DNA from: Rhizobium sp.
GTDB taxonomy: Bacteria > Pseudomonadota > Alphaproteobacteria > Rhizobiales > Rhizobiaceae
Direction: 5' to 3'
Length of the DNA: 27,604 bases
Assembly: GCA_003501385.1 (NCBI GenBank)
Contig: DNPN01000216.1
Location: 1 to 27,604, forward strand
Below, in pieces: positions 15,739-23,090 of this stretch (position 1 is its first letter; every line of letters begins with the position of its first letter). The notes beneath the pieces are model-generated. The model was not told the origin of the DNA. It searched no databases and worked only from the letters and a program-made list of their open reading frames with translations. The position numbers and the translations under genes are program-made.

Positions 15739-16272
15739 ATGAAACTGACACCTGATAATTTACCCATAAACCTTGATGAATGGATTGACAAAAATGGGGC
15801 AGATTTAAAGCCACCGATCGGCAACCGTCAGTTTTGGAAAGGCAATTGGCAGAACCTGATGGTGATGATGGTGGGTGGCCCGAATTATCGGCCTGACTAT
15901 CATGATGATCCGGGTGAAGAATTGTTTATCCAGTTGCGCGGTGATCTCACCTTGAAATTACTCGATCCCGCCTCTCGGGAGACCAGCGAAGTGGTTGTGC
16001 GCGAGGGAGAAATGTTTCTGCTCCCGGCACATGTTCGCCATTCTCCCCAGCGTCCAGAGGGTTGCATTGGTCTGGTTGTTGAACGTTACCGCCAACCGGG
16101 CGAAGTTGATGCGCTGGAATGGTATGACTCTGAGGGAAATCTGGAATTCCGGGGTGAGTTTCTCGTGAAAAATATCGAAGTTGACCTCAAACGTGTGCAG
16201 GAGAAATGGGCGGAATGGGTTGCAAATCCGAACCGTCGCATACCGACGACGTGGCGCTCTGGTGATGAATAG
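15739..16272 (+). CDS. 3-hydroxyanthranilate 3,4-dioxygenase-like cupin without the C-terminal cysteine site (HAO-1)
   Basis: A 177-residue HAO-family extradiol dioxygenase for an o-aminophenol-type ring. Iron ligands His55, Glu61 and His101 (DYHDDPGEE, VRHSPQRP) and the substrate contacts Arg51, Arg105 and Glu115 are retained. The residue before Arg51 is Tyr rather than Arg. Where bacterial HAO has its rubredoxin-like CxxC pair, this protein reads WYDSEGN (128-134), and its tail (WVANPNRRIPTTWRSGDE) has no cysteine at all. The sole Cys is at 109. The GAGGAG ribosome site supports 15739. It is third in the operon, 11 bases after hpaC. It is probably a paralogue adapted to a different substrate, for example an amino-hydroxy-phenylacetate or aminohydroxybenzoate; that is inference. 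Confidence 0.85.
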   Translation: MKLTPDNLPINLDEWIDKNGADLKPPIGNRQFWKGNWQNLMVMMVGGPNYRPDYHDDPGEELFIQLRGDLTLKLLDPASRETSEVVVREGEMFLLPAHVRHSPQRPEGCIGLVVERYRQPGEVDALEWYDSEGNLEFRGEFLVKNIEVDLKRVQEKWAEWVANPNRRIPTTWRSGDE

Positions 16273-16318
16273 TTTGGAACTGCTCATTCTCAAGACAAAA
16301 AAGTAAAGGAGCTCAATC

Positions 16319-16705
16319 TTGCCCCGCACAATCTATAATAATCCAGATTTACCGCGTTCCAACTCTCCGCATTCCAATGCGGTGAAGATAGGCGGTTTGA
16401 TTTTTGTATCGGGCTTTCCCGGCTATGACGCCGATGTACAGGTGCCAAAGGGTGATTTTGCCGCCCAGATGCGCTTTGCCCTCCAACATATCAAGGCAAC
16501 GCTGGAATATGCCGGCAGCTCAATCGACAAAATCGGCAAGATCAACATCTATCTCGATCGCCGAGCGGACTTCGATGAGATGAATGAAATTTACAAGGAG
16601 TTTTTTGGCCACGAGCAGTCGAACTGGCCTGCCCGTACCACAGTTGAGGCTCGCTTGCCGCGCAAGGATTTCCTGCTGGAAATTGATTGCGTTGCCGAAG
16701 CCTGA
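16319..16705 (+). CDS. RidA/YjgF-family protein, likely 2-aminomuconate-type deaminase
   Basis: A 128-residue RidA-family protein that hydrolyses enamines/imines to ketones and ammonia. Catabolic members act as 2-aminomuconate deaminases in nitrobenzoate, aminophenol and 3-hydroxyanthranilate pathways. The conserved carboxylate-binding Arg is Arg106 in PARTTVEARLP, and Glu121 lies in LEIDCVA. Translation starts at TTG 16319, supported by AAAGGAG eight bases upstream with no nearer ATG. Its position between a ring-cleaving cupin and a dienoate hydratase makes removal of the amino group of the ring-fission product the obvious role. Confidence 0.88.
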   Translation: MPRTIYNNPDLPRSNSPHSNAVKIGGLIFVSGFPGYDADVQVPKGDFAAQMRFALQHIKATLEYAGSSIDKIGKINIYLDRRADFDEMNEIYKEFFGHEQSNWPARTTVEARLPRKDFLLEIDCVAEA

Positions 16706-16723
16706 TGAAGAAGGTAAAAACCA

Positions 16724-17506
16724 ATGTTGACAAATGAACAGCGCCAGCAGGGCGCGGAGAGCCTCTTTCATGCTGAACATGAGAAGCAGGTCATCCCGCA
16801 ATTGAGCAAGACATATCCTGAGATCGAATTGCAGGATGCCTATGCCATTCAAAAAATATGGGCGCAAATGCATTGTGCCAAGGGGGCAAGGCAAATCGGG
16901 CACAAGATTGGTCTGACCTCGCGCGCCATGCAAATGGCGTCGAAAATTACCGAGCCGGATTACGGGCATTTGCTTGATCACATGATGTATCGGGATGGCT
17001 CGCAGATCAAAGCCGACACCTTTATCAAACCTCGACTGGAGGTGGAGCTTGCCTTCATTCTTGGCAGTGACCTGGAGGGGCCGGGCGTTCAGATCTATGA
17101 TGTGATGCGGGCCACGGAATTCGTGGTCCCTGCTCTTGAGATCATTGATTATCGCACAGAGGTTCCGCGCGCCATAACCGACACAATCGCAGACAATGCC
17201 GCGTCTGGCGGAATTATTGTGGGTGGTTCCGTGGCTCGTCCGTTTGATGTGGATGTGCGCTGGGTTGCGGCAACACTTTCCAAAAACGGAATTATTGAAG
17301 AATCTGGCGTATCCGCCTCCATTATGGGGCATCCAGCCGCTGGGGTTGCATGGTTGGCAAACAAGCTGCACGATGTGGGCGAGAAGTTGGAAAAGGGCCA
17401 AATCATTCTTGGCGGCTCCTTTACCCGGCCTGTTGATGTTGGCAGAGGCGATGTCATCGAAGTGAACTACGGGTCTTTGGGATCGATTGGCGTCTCATTT
17501 ATCTGA
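16724..17506 (+). CDS. hpaH: 2-oxohept-4-ene-1,7-dioate hydratase-type protein (HpaH/MhpD family)
   Basis: A 260-residue FAH-superfamily hydratase. The metal-site motif EVELAF (106-111) with Glu139 in PALEIID is present, as is Lys61 in GHKIGLTS. Segments ITEPDYGHLLDHM, DTIADNAASGG, HPAAGVAWLANKL and GQIILGGSFTRPV match HpaH/HpcG of the homoprotocatechuate pathway much better than 4-oxalocrotonate decarboxylase (DmpH) or 2-oxopentenoate hydratase (DmpE), from recalled sequences. It hydrates the dienedioate to 4-hydroxy-2-oxoheptanedioate, the substrate of HpaI encoded divergently. The ribosome site is AAGAAGG, and the gap from the RidA gene is 18 bases. Activity on a related dienoate is possible. 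Confidence 0.85.
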   Translation: MLTNEQRQQGAESLFHAEHEKQVIPQLSKTYPEIELQDAYAIQKIWAQMHCAKGARQIGHKIGLTSRAMQMASKITEPDYGHLLDHMMYRDGSQIKADTFIKPRLEVELAFILGSDLEGPGVQIYDVMRATEFVVPALEIIDYRTEVPRAITDTIADNAASGGIIVGGSVARPFDVDVRWVAATLSKNGIIEESGVSASIMGHPAAGVAWLANKLHDVGEKLEKGQIILGGSFTRPVDVGRGDVIEVNYGSLGSIGVSFI

Positions 17507-17563
17507 AGGCATTGTATATTGACGATCAAGGCAGGAACAAAAGGCGAATCAGAGGGTGTTGGC

Positions 17564-18517
17564 ATGTCGATCACATCAATAGCGATGCAAAAAACCTTGC
17601 AAGTTCCTGCCTTCTTCCTGTTCGGTGAACCTTATCGGCCCGATGTCTACGCCTTCATTCATGCTGAAAAGCTGGAGGCACGCAATGCAGGAATCGGTTG
17701 GAAAATTCCGCTTCATGTGCATCCGGATTTCGACCAGCTTTCCATCATGTTTTCAGGCCAATGTGAGTATGAGCATGATGGTGTTATCACCCGGATCGAG
17801 GCTCCATCTTGTGTTTGCACGAAAGCGGGTTCCGTACATCGCTTTACGTATCAGCCAGGCTCTGACGGAATTGTCATCAGCGTGTCACCGGATATTATTG
17901 ACGGGTTTGGATCAACTGCATCCGCAATTTCGAGAGCCTATCTTCGGCTGACATCTGCGCGTATGTTTGCCTTTGCGGAGCCACACGCTTGCCAAGCGAT
18001 ACATCAACTTTGCAATATGCTTTGTTATCACGTTGCCGCGCATCACGAAAATCGTCTTGATGTATTACGGCATGTTTTTGTGGCTCTGCTGTTCGAGCTT
18101 GAAGTCTTTGCTGCAAAAGAAAAAGTTCAGCAAAATCAGAAAAGTGATCTCGGCAGCGTTCAACTGTTTGAGAGTTATCAGGAGTTGATCCGTAAAGAGA
18201 TCGGCGAAATTGGCTTTGAACAAAACAAGCAATCCATTATTCCGACAGTTTCCTACTTTGCAGAGAAGCTGGCAACCACATCGCATCTGCTCAATACTTG
18301 CTGCAAACTCATTACGGACACCGGCGCGCGCGATCTATTGCAGGATGCCATGGCTTATCAGGCAAGTCGGTTGTTGCTTTACACAGAGCTATCCGTGAAG
18401 GAAATTTCGTATCTCCTTGGTTATTCTCACGCATCACATTTTGTTCGATTCTTTAAACAAAAGCGCAAAGTGACGCCGAATGAATTTCGAAATAATCGAG
18501 ATAAAGTGTGGCTATAG
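17564..18517 (+). CDS. AraC-family transcriptional regulator, HpaA/PobR-like
   Basis: A 317-residue regulator with an N-terminal cupin-like sensing domain (PLHVHPDFDQLSIMFSGQCE near 47-66) and a C-terminal AraC double helix-turn-helix (SHLLNTCCKLITDTGA, then LSVKEISYLLGYSHASHFVRFFKQ). This arrangement matches HpaA and PobR, activators of aromatic hydroxylase genes responsive to hydroxyphenylacetates and hydroxybenzoates. I prefer the ATG at 17564 with GAGGG before it; a TTG at 17519 would add 15 residues. It lies 57 bases after the hydratase gene on the same strand, so it probably belongs to the operon it activates. Confidence 0.88.
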   Translation: MSITSIAMQKTLQVPAFFLFGEPYRPDVYAFIHAEKLEARNAGIGWKIPLHVHPDFDQLSIMFSGQCEYEHDGVITRIEAPSCVCTKAGSVHRFTYQPGSDGIVISVSPDIIDGFGSTASAISRAYLRLTSARMFAFAEPHACQAIHQLCNMLCYHVAAHHENRLDVLRHVFVALLFELEVFAAKEKVQQNQKSDLGSVQLFESYQELIRKEIGEIGFEQNKQSIIPTVSYFAEKLATTSHLLNTCCKLITDTGARDLLQDAMAYQASRLLLYTELSVKEISYLLGYSHASHFVRFFKQKRKVTPNEFRNNRDKVWL

Positions 18518-18589
18518 GGCGTTACTATAATCACCCTATTCCAATTTTGTTTGTCCTATACTGTGGCGGTTACAGCCACCGGGTGCCTT
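18518..18589. other. convergent gap between the AraC gene and the amidase gene
   Basis: 72 bases between two gene ends. GTGGC (18563-18567) and GCCAC (18575-18579) form a short stem that may be a weak shared terminator; no T-run is seen. Confidence 0.3.
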
Positions 18590-19939
18590 TCACTGTGCAG
18601 ACAGTGCATTCTCTATCGCCGATGCGTTGGAAAATAGCGTGGCGTCATGCCCGCCGATTGTTGATAGCATCAGGCCCGCTGGAGCGTCTCCCTGGCGGTG
18701 CATCGGAATAGAGACGGAGCAACCATCCATCATATTGATCAGCGTCGGATTGCGAAGCATTGCGAGATTGACGCGCGTGAACAGCTCGTTATCACCATCC
18801 AGTGCCGTGATAGCAGGAGCGACCATGGGGACGGTCGGCATGGCGAGCACATCAAAGGGCTGGGCTGCTCGATTGGCGCGGCGAACAAAATCGGCGCGCG
18901 CACTGATGAGATCAACATAATCGCAAGCCAATTGTTCTTTTCCACGCAGAATACGTGAACGTACGCGTTGGTCGTATAGGTCTCCGTGCTGATCCAAAAA
19001 GCTGCGATGCCAAGCGTAGGCCTCTGCAGCAGAAAAGCCGCCCTTCGCATTCAGATGTGGGACTTCACCAAACTCCTGCATGGTTATTGTGGTGACGACC
19101 GCTCCTGCCTTGGACAGTTGCCGGAGCGTGCGCTCAAACGTTTCTGCGATATAGGGTTCCAAATCATCGAGCGCTATGGTCTGGGGCACACCAATTCGCA
19201 GCCCAGTCAGGTTGGATGGCAGGGCCGGTGTCACGTCAAACCCACTCATGATCATGTGCAGGATGCGACAGCATTCAACGCTGTTTGCCAAAGAACCAAT
19301 TGAGTCCAACGTGGTTGACAAGGGCAAGACACCAATGCGGGGTACTGTCGAAGCCGTGGGCTTGTATCCCGTAATGCCGCACAGCGCGGCCGGTATACGG
19401 CAGGAGCCACCTGTGTCGGACCCGATGCCAGCTGCGGCCATGCCGTCGCTCACGGACACAGCAGCGCCGGATGACGAACCACCCGGAATCCGCCGCGTGT
19501 CGCGATCATAAGGATTGGCCGGAGTGTCATAATGAGGATTGAGACCCAGACCGGAGAAGGCGAATTCCGTCATGTTGCTGCGGCCAATGACAACAAAGCC
19601 TGCCGCCCTCAAACGGGCAATGGCGGGCGCATCCGCAGTGGCGGGTGCAGCGTGAGACAGAACCTTGGAGCCTGCGGGTGTCGGCTCTCCTTCCAGGTCG
19701 AAAAGATCTTTCACGGAAATCGGAATACCGGCAAATGGCGTGGGCGAAAGCCCCGCCTTTCTCAGGCTATCGTAAGCTTTTGCGGCCGCCAGTGCCGCAA
19801 AAGAGTGGACCTTGACGAATGTACGTGAGCCTTCTCCCGTCGGTTCATTGATCCGGTCCAGAGCGTCGCGCACCATCTGTTCACTGGTGGTTTGGCCTGA
19901 AGCCAATGTGTCAGCGCGTTGCAAAAGCGTCTCGTACAT
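18590..19939 (-). CDS. amidase-signature family hydrolase
   Basis: A 449-residue amidase-signature enzyme hydrolysing a C-N amide bond. The Ser-cisSer-Lys triad is visible: Lys77 in PISVKDLF, Ser155 in GGSSSG, and Ser179 in GSDTGGSCR. The length is typical for stand-alone amidases, with no partner subunits as in GatCAB. The ATG at 19939 follows AAGGA; the TTG at 19945 is too close to it. It is last in the leftward set flavin reductase, HpaB-like oxygenase, cupin, amidase, 28 bases after the cupin. It could open an amide or lactam made by that set, or release an aromatic amine from an amide substrate. Confidence 0.87.
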   Translation of the reverse strand: MYETLLQRADTLASGQTTSEQMVRDALDRINEPTGEGSRTFVKVHSFAALAAAKAYDSLRKAGLSPTPFAGIPISVKDLFDLEGEPTPAGSKVLSHAAPATADAPAIARLRAAGFVVIGRSNMTEFAFSGLGLNPHYDTPANPYDRDTRRIPGGSSSGAAVSVSDGMAAAGIGSDTGGSCRIPAALCGITGYKPTASTVPRIGVLPLSTTLDSIGSLANSVECCRILHMIMSGFDVTPALPSNLTGLRIGVPQTIALDDLEPYIAETFERTLRQLSKAGAVVTTITMQEFGEVPHLNAKGGFSAAEAYAWHRSFLDQHGDLYDQRVRSRILRGKEQLACDYVDLISARADFVRRANRAAQPFDVLAMPTVPMVAPAITALDGDNELFTRVNLAMLRNPTLINMMDGCSVSIPMHRQGDAPAGLMLSTIGGHDATLFSNASAIENALSAQ

Positions 19940-19967
19940 CGTCAAAGTCCTTGTCGATTATGAAGTT

Positions 19968-20348
19968 TCAGGCAGGATCAAAATAGTGAATTTCCAGCAA
20001 CAGGCAGCCATTTTCCGATTTAAACGGACCATGCGGTGCGTGTGGCGGGCGGCATGCATAGGTGTTCGGTGGAAAGCTTGTGCCGCCATTGCCATCAGCG
20101 TCATTGCCGACGGTCAGATCACCGGACACAAGATAGACTTCCTCCCAATATTCGTGCTCAAATGGCGCTGTGGTGAAAACCCCAGGCTCGAAGCGGAGCA
20201 ATCGTGTTCGGGTGCCAGCTCTGTTTTCTTCATCCAACGCTCCGGAAATGATCTTTTGCTGGATCCCTTTTGGGTAACTCGTGGGAACTTCCCATCCAGT
20301 CGACATATCAAGCGTGTAAAATTCATCATGCTTTTTATTGACAGCCAT
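19968..20348 (-). CDS. small single-domain cupin protein, possible dioxygenase
   Basis: A 126-residue cupin. The two motifs are readable: FEHEYWEEVYLVSGDL (63-78) with His64 and Glu68/Glu69, and PPHAPHGPF (100-108) with histidines for the second metal motif. It resembles ChrR-like and 2,4'-dihydroxyacetophenone-dioxygenase-like cupins. It is shorter than, and unlike, the two HAO proteins of the window. The ribosome site is AGGAGAG. It lies 24 bases downstream of the second HpaB-like gene, so it may act on that enzyme's hydroxylated product. Catalysis is not proven by sequence. Confidence 0.72.
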   Translation of the reverse strand: MAVNKKHDEFYTLDMSTGWEVPTSYPKGIQQKIISGALDEENRAGTRTRLLRFEPGVFTTAPFEHEYWEEVYLVSGDLTVGNDADGNGGTSFPPNTYACRPPHAPHGPFKSENGCLLLEIHYFDPA

Positions 20349-20372
20349 TTCACTCTCCTATGGCACGGTAAA

Positions 20373-21845
20373 TTACAAGACAGCGGATTTCAAACTCTCT
20401 TCGATTGAATAGGAATCAAGGATCGATTGAAGCAATTTATCGGACCTTTCCCAGTCGAACGTTCGGAAGGCATGCGCTTTGGTGACGAAGGTTGCTCCAG
20501 CAAAGAACATTTCATATTGATGATGGCGAGAACCGAATTCTGATCCAACGGCATCCCAGGCCAGTTTGTAGAACTTGACACGATCAACCGATGAAGAGGC
20601 AGGCGACTGTTGCGTCTTGCCAATCAGGTCTGCCAATTGCGGGTTTGCAAAGTCCGCAATGGATGACGGCAACATGATCATGCCACCGCCGGCAAGATCA
20701 CGAATGGTGTTGAGGATTTTTGGGTAAAGCTGCTGGCTGAGAACTTGTGCGGTGTAAAGCGTCTGGGCGTCGGGAATGTAATAGGGGCCAACCTGACATC
20801 CCTTGGCTTCCATGCCCGCGACCAGCCCTTCAATCATACCGACTTCCGCCGCCAACTGGCCAAGGGTTTCTCGCACCTGCGGAAACTGGGTCACACCGTT
20901 GGTTTCAGTTGCACGCCGTGCGATCCCAATCAAAAAGCGCAACTTAACAGCAAGGCGGATCATCGCCTGATAGTTCTGATAGACATGAGCGGGCGTTGCG
21001 TGGAATTGTTTCTGGCACATAGCGATGTCGCCATCAATGAACACCCGGTCCCACGGCACTTTGACGTCATCGAAATACAGAACGGCGTCATTTTCATCAA
21101 AACGGCTCGCAAGCGGGTTGTCAAAAACCGATGGCGCACTTGCCTCGTAAGATTTACGAGAGAGGATTTTTAATCCCTTGGTGTTCATCGGAATTGCGAA
21201 AGAAACCGCATAGTTCTCATCACCTGGCCGCAAGGGCTGAATGCACGAAACAAACACTTCATTGGCAACCACGCCACCCGTTGCCAACATTTTGGCTCCA
21301 CGTATGGTCAACCCTTCTGCGTCACGATCCACCACTCCAGCTGTCAAATAGGGATCAACTTGCTCAGCAGCTCCTTTAGAACGGTCGGCCTGCGGGTTGA
21401 TGATAACGTAGGTGAGGTAGAGATCGTTATCACGGGCATAGCGATAGTAATTTGCCAGATTGCCAGCAAATTTCGGATTGTAAGCCTCAAATACCTCCAG
21501 CCCCATATACATGCCCGCCATGCAAGATGCGACATGATCTGGCGCGCGGCCCATGAACCCGGCATGAAGGTTTGTCCAGGCCTCAAGCCCAGCGCGCCGC
21601 GTCTTGAGTTCCTCATAACTTTTGGGCAATTCCCAGATACGGTTGGCATATCCACCTTCTGGCGTCTCATAGGTCATCAGCACGCGATTGGCCGGTGCAT
21701 TGGCAAAATCGAACATCCTGCCGATCGACTCCGCGACATTCTTGAATGCCTGATGCGTGGACACATCCTCGACCAACGCGCCATCGATGTACAATTCGCG
21801 TCCGTCGCGGAGGCTGGAGATATGGTCCTGTCCTGATTTGGTCAT
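20373..21845 (-). CDS. FADH2-dependent aromatic monooxygenase, HpaB-like, copy 2, with altered substrate pocket
   Basis: A 490-residue member of the HpaB oxygenase family, clearly divergent from copy 1. Shared features: SLRDGREL near 11-18, FMGRAPDH (97-104), MLATGGVV, SRFDENDAVLYFDDVKVPW and EFGSRHHQYEMFF near the C-terminus. The Thermus HpaB pocket trio Arg100/Tyr104/His142 aligns here with Arg100, His104 and Tyr146: the Tyr and His have exchanged positions. The ATG at 21845 fits the family start better than a TTG at 21887; neither has a strong ribosome site. A flavin reductase precedes it (62-bp gap) and a cupin and amidase follow. The pocket change suggests a substrate other than a 4-hydroxyphenyl acid. 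Confidence 0.86.
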   Translation of the reverse strand: MTKSGQDHISSLRDGRELYIDGALVEDVSTHQAFKNVAESIGRMFDFANAPANRVLMTYETPEGGYANRIWELPKSYEELKTRRAGLEAWTNLHAGFMGRAPDHVASCMAGMYMGLEVFEAYNPKFAGNLANYYRYARDNDLYLTYVIINPQADRSKGAAEQVDPYLTAGVVDRDAEGLTIRGAKMLATGGVVANEVFVSCIQPLRPGDENYAVSFAIPMNTKGLKILSRKSYEASAPSVFDNPLASRFDENDAVLYFDDVKVPWDRVFIDGDIAMCQKQFHATPAHVYQNYQAMIRLAVKLRFLIGIARRATETNGVTQFPQVRETLGQLAAEVGMIEGLVAGMEAKGCQVGPYYIPDAQTLYTAQVLSQQLYPKILNTIRDLAGGGMIMLPSSIADFANPQLADLIGKTQQSPASSSVDRVKFYKLAWDAVGSEFGSRHHQYEMFFAGATFVTKAHAFRTFDWERSDKLLQSILDSYSIEESLKSAVL

Positions 21846-21907
21846 GTGCGCTATCCAGTGTTGTGAAGTGATAGATTCGAATGACAAGGGCCGATCGGAG
21901 CGATCAG

Positions 21908-22402
21908 TCAGTTGTTGCAGATGCGGTGATAAGCACCCCGCATGAAAAGCAGGGGGGTAACGGAGTCTTGCCGTGCCGCAAATTTTTCAACCCGCGCCAG
22001 AAAGATCATATGATCGCCGCCCTCAATCTGAGCATACGGCAGGCATTCGAAATGCGCCAAGGCTCCTGGCAGGAGCGGCGCGCCACCGAGCCCACGCACG
22101 AAACTGAGACCAGCCCATTTATCGCTCAGCGCACGGGCAAACCGATTGGAAATATCCTCCTGCTCGCTGGCGAGCACGTTGATGGCGTAACTCTCTGCGG
22201 CTTTGAAGGCTGGCAAGCTGTTGGACTGGCAGCCAATGCTGAAAAGAACCAATGGTGGATCAAGTGAAACAGAGTTGAACGAACTCATTGTCATCCCAAC
22301 CGGCTCATCGGATTGGGTGTTTGCAGTTACAACGACCACGCCGGTTGCAAATTCACCCAATGCATGACGGAGGCGGCGCTGTTCGTCCATTGATGTTTCC
22401 AT
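21908..22402 (-). CDS. flavin reductase, partner of the second HpaB-like oxygenase
   Basis: A 164-residue flavin_Reduct-family NAD(P)H:flavin oxidoreductase. Visible: HALGEFATGVVVVTA (13-27), GMTMSSFNSVSLDPPLVLFSIG (36-57), YAINVLASEQEDIS and the C-terminal GAYHRI. It is more like the general reductases of two-component monooxygenases than the HpaC of the other operon, so the two reductases are not recent duplicates. Start 22402 or 22390; the latter has GGAAA upstream. It is first in its operon, divergent from the MarR gene, across a 100-bp region holding two palindromes. Confidence 0.88.
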   Translation of the reverse strand: METSMDEQRRLRHALGEFATGVVVVTANTQSDEPVGMTMSSFNSVSLDPPLVLFSIGCQSNSLPAFKAAESYAINVLASEQEDISNRFARALSDKWAGLSFVRGLGGAPLLPGALAHFECLPYAQIEGGDHMIFLARVEKFAARQDSVTPLLFMRGAYHRICNN

Positions 22403-22417
22403 TTTAGCTTTTCAATT

Positions 22418-22436
22418 TAGCTTTGTAATAAAGCTA
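22418..22436. promoter_or_regulatory. palindromic operator candidate for the MarR regulator
   Basis: TAGCTTTGTAATAAAGCTA is a perfect 7-bp-arm palindrome with a 5-base spacer, beginning 15 bases before the flavin reductase start. A further half-site TAGCTTTT lies at 22405-22412. The size and AT-rich arms suit a MarR dimer, and the MarR gene is divergent. Confidence 0.65.
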
Positions 22437-22443
22437 TTTTTAT

Positions 22444-22456
22444 CGATTGTCAATCG
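22444..22456. promoter_or_regulatory. second palindrome in the MarR/flavin reductase intergenic region
   Basis: CGATTGTCAATCG is a perfect 6-bp-arm palindrome with a single central base, 7 bases from the TAGCTTT palindrome. It may be a second operator or overlap the MarR promoter. Confidence 0.45.
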
Positions 22457-22504
22457 TGATAGAGCGTGCTGCTGACACATGATTTGAAGATGGATGCAGG
22501 TATC

Positions 22505-23062
22505 ATGCCGACAGGAAAAACAGCCACACCGACCACTGTAACCCGCCAAGAGCTCCTGGTTGGAGGAAAAGACGCGGAATTTCGCGACCTTCTCAGCGAT
22601 ATTTTTGCATTTTCTCAACGCCTTCAGGAAGCGCGCGAGCGATTTGCGCGTTTCATTGGCCTATCTGCAGCGCAGTACATGATCTTGATTGCGTTGGATC
22701 GATTCAGCCATGATGGCGAGGCAGGGATCAACCAGATTGCCGCCCACCTGCGTTATTCCGGTGCCTTTGTTACTATCGAAGTCAATGGGCTGGTGAAAGC
22801 TGGCTTGGTCACCAAGGAGCCGCATCTCACAGACGGACGGCGCGTTGTCCTACATATCACCGCATTGGGACTGGAAAAAATCAAGCGGTTGGCTGAGCTT
22901 CAGAGGCCAGTCAACGATGCTCTGTTTGAAACCCTGAGCGCAGGCGATTTCGCAGCTCTCCGCCACCTCATGCAAGGGCTTGCAGAAAATAGCGGACGGG
23001 CGATCAAGCTTGCAACATATCTGGAAGAAACGCTCGCCGACATAGGCCCCAACGCAGAATAA
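22505..23062 (+). CDS. MarR-family transcriptional regulator
   Basis: A 185-residue winged-helix regulator. Visible: the MarR core with FIGLSAAQYMILIALDRF, recognition-helix region INQIAAHLRYSGAFVTIEVN, and the wing GLVTKEPHLTDGRRVVLHIT. A C-terminal dimer helix ends in ATYLEETLADIG. I prefer the ATG at 22505 with an AGG upstream; 22490 is also possible. Divergence from the flavin reductase/HpaB-2/cupin/amidase operon and the palindromes between them suggest a local repressor relieved by an aromatic ligand. Confidence 0.88.
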   Translation: MPTGKTATPTTVTRQELLVGGKDAEFRDLLSDIFAFSQRLQEARERFARFIGLSAAQYMILIALDRFSHDGEAGINQIAAHLRYSGAFVTIEVNGLVKAGLVTKEPHLTDGRRVVLHITALGLEKIKRLAELQRPVNDALFETLSAGDFAALRHLMQGLAENSGRAIKLATYLEETLADIGPNAE

Positions 23063-23090
23063 AGCTGGCGTGTTGTGACGGAGCAAGATT

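Noticed and set aside
16520..17401. 293-codon open frame antisense to the RidA and HpaH genes
   Set aside because: Shadow frame; both sense-strand genes show full family motifs, and this translation has no membrane, signal or domain features.
16724..17506. 4-oxalocrotonate decarboxylase as the product
   Set aside because: Key segments (EPDYGHLLDHM, HPAAGVAWLANKL, GGSFTRPV) fit HpaH-type hydratases better, and the neighbouring HpaI-type aldolase gene agrees.
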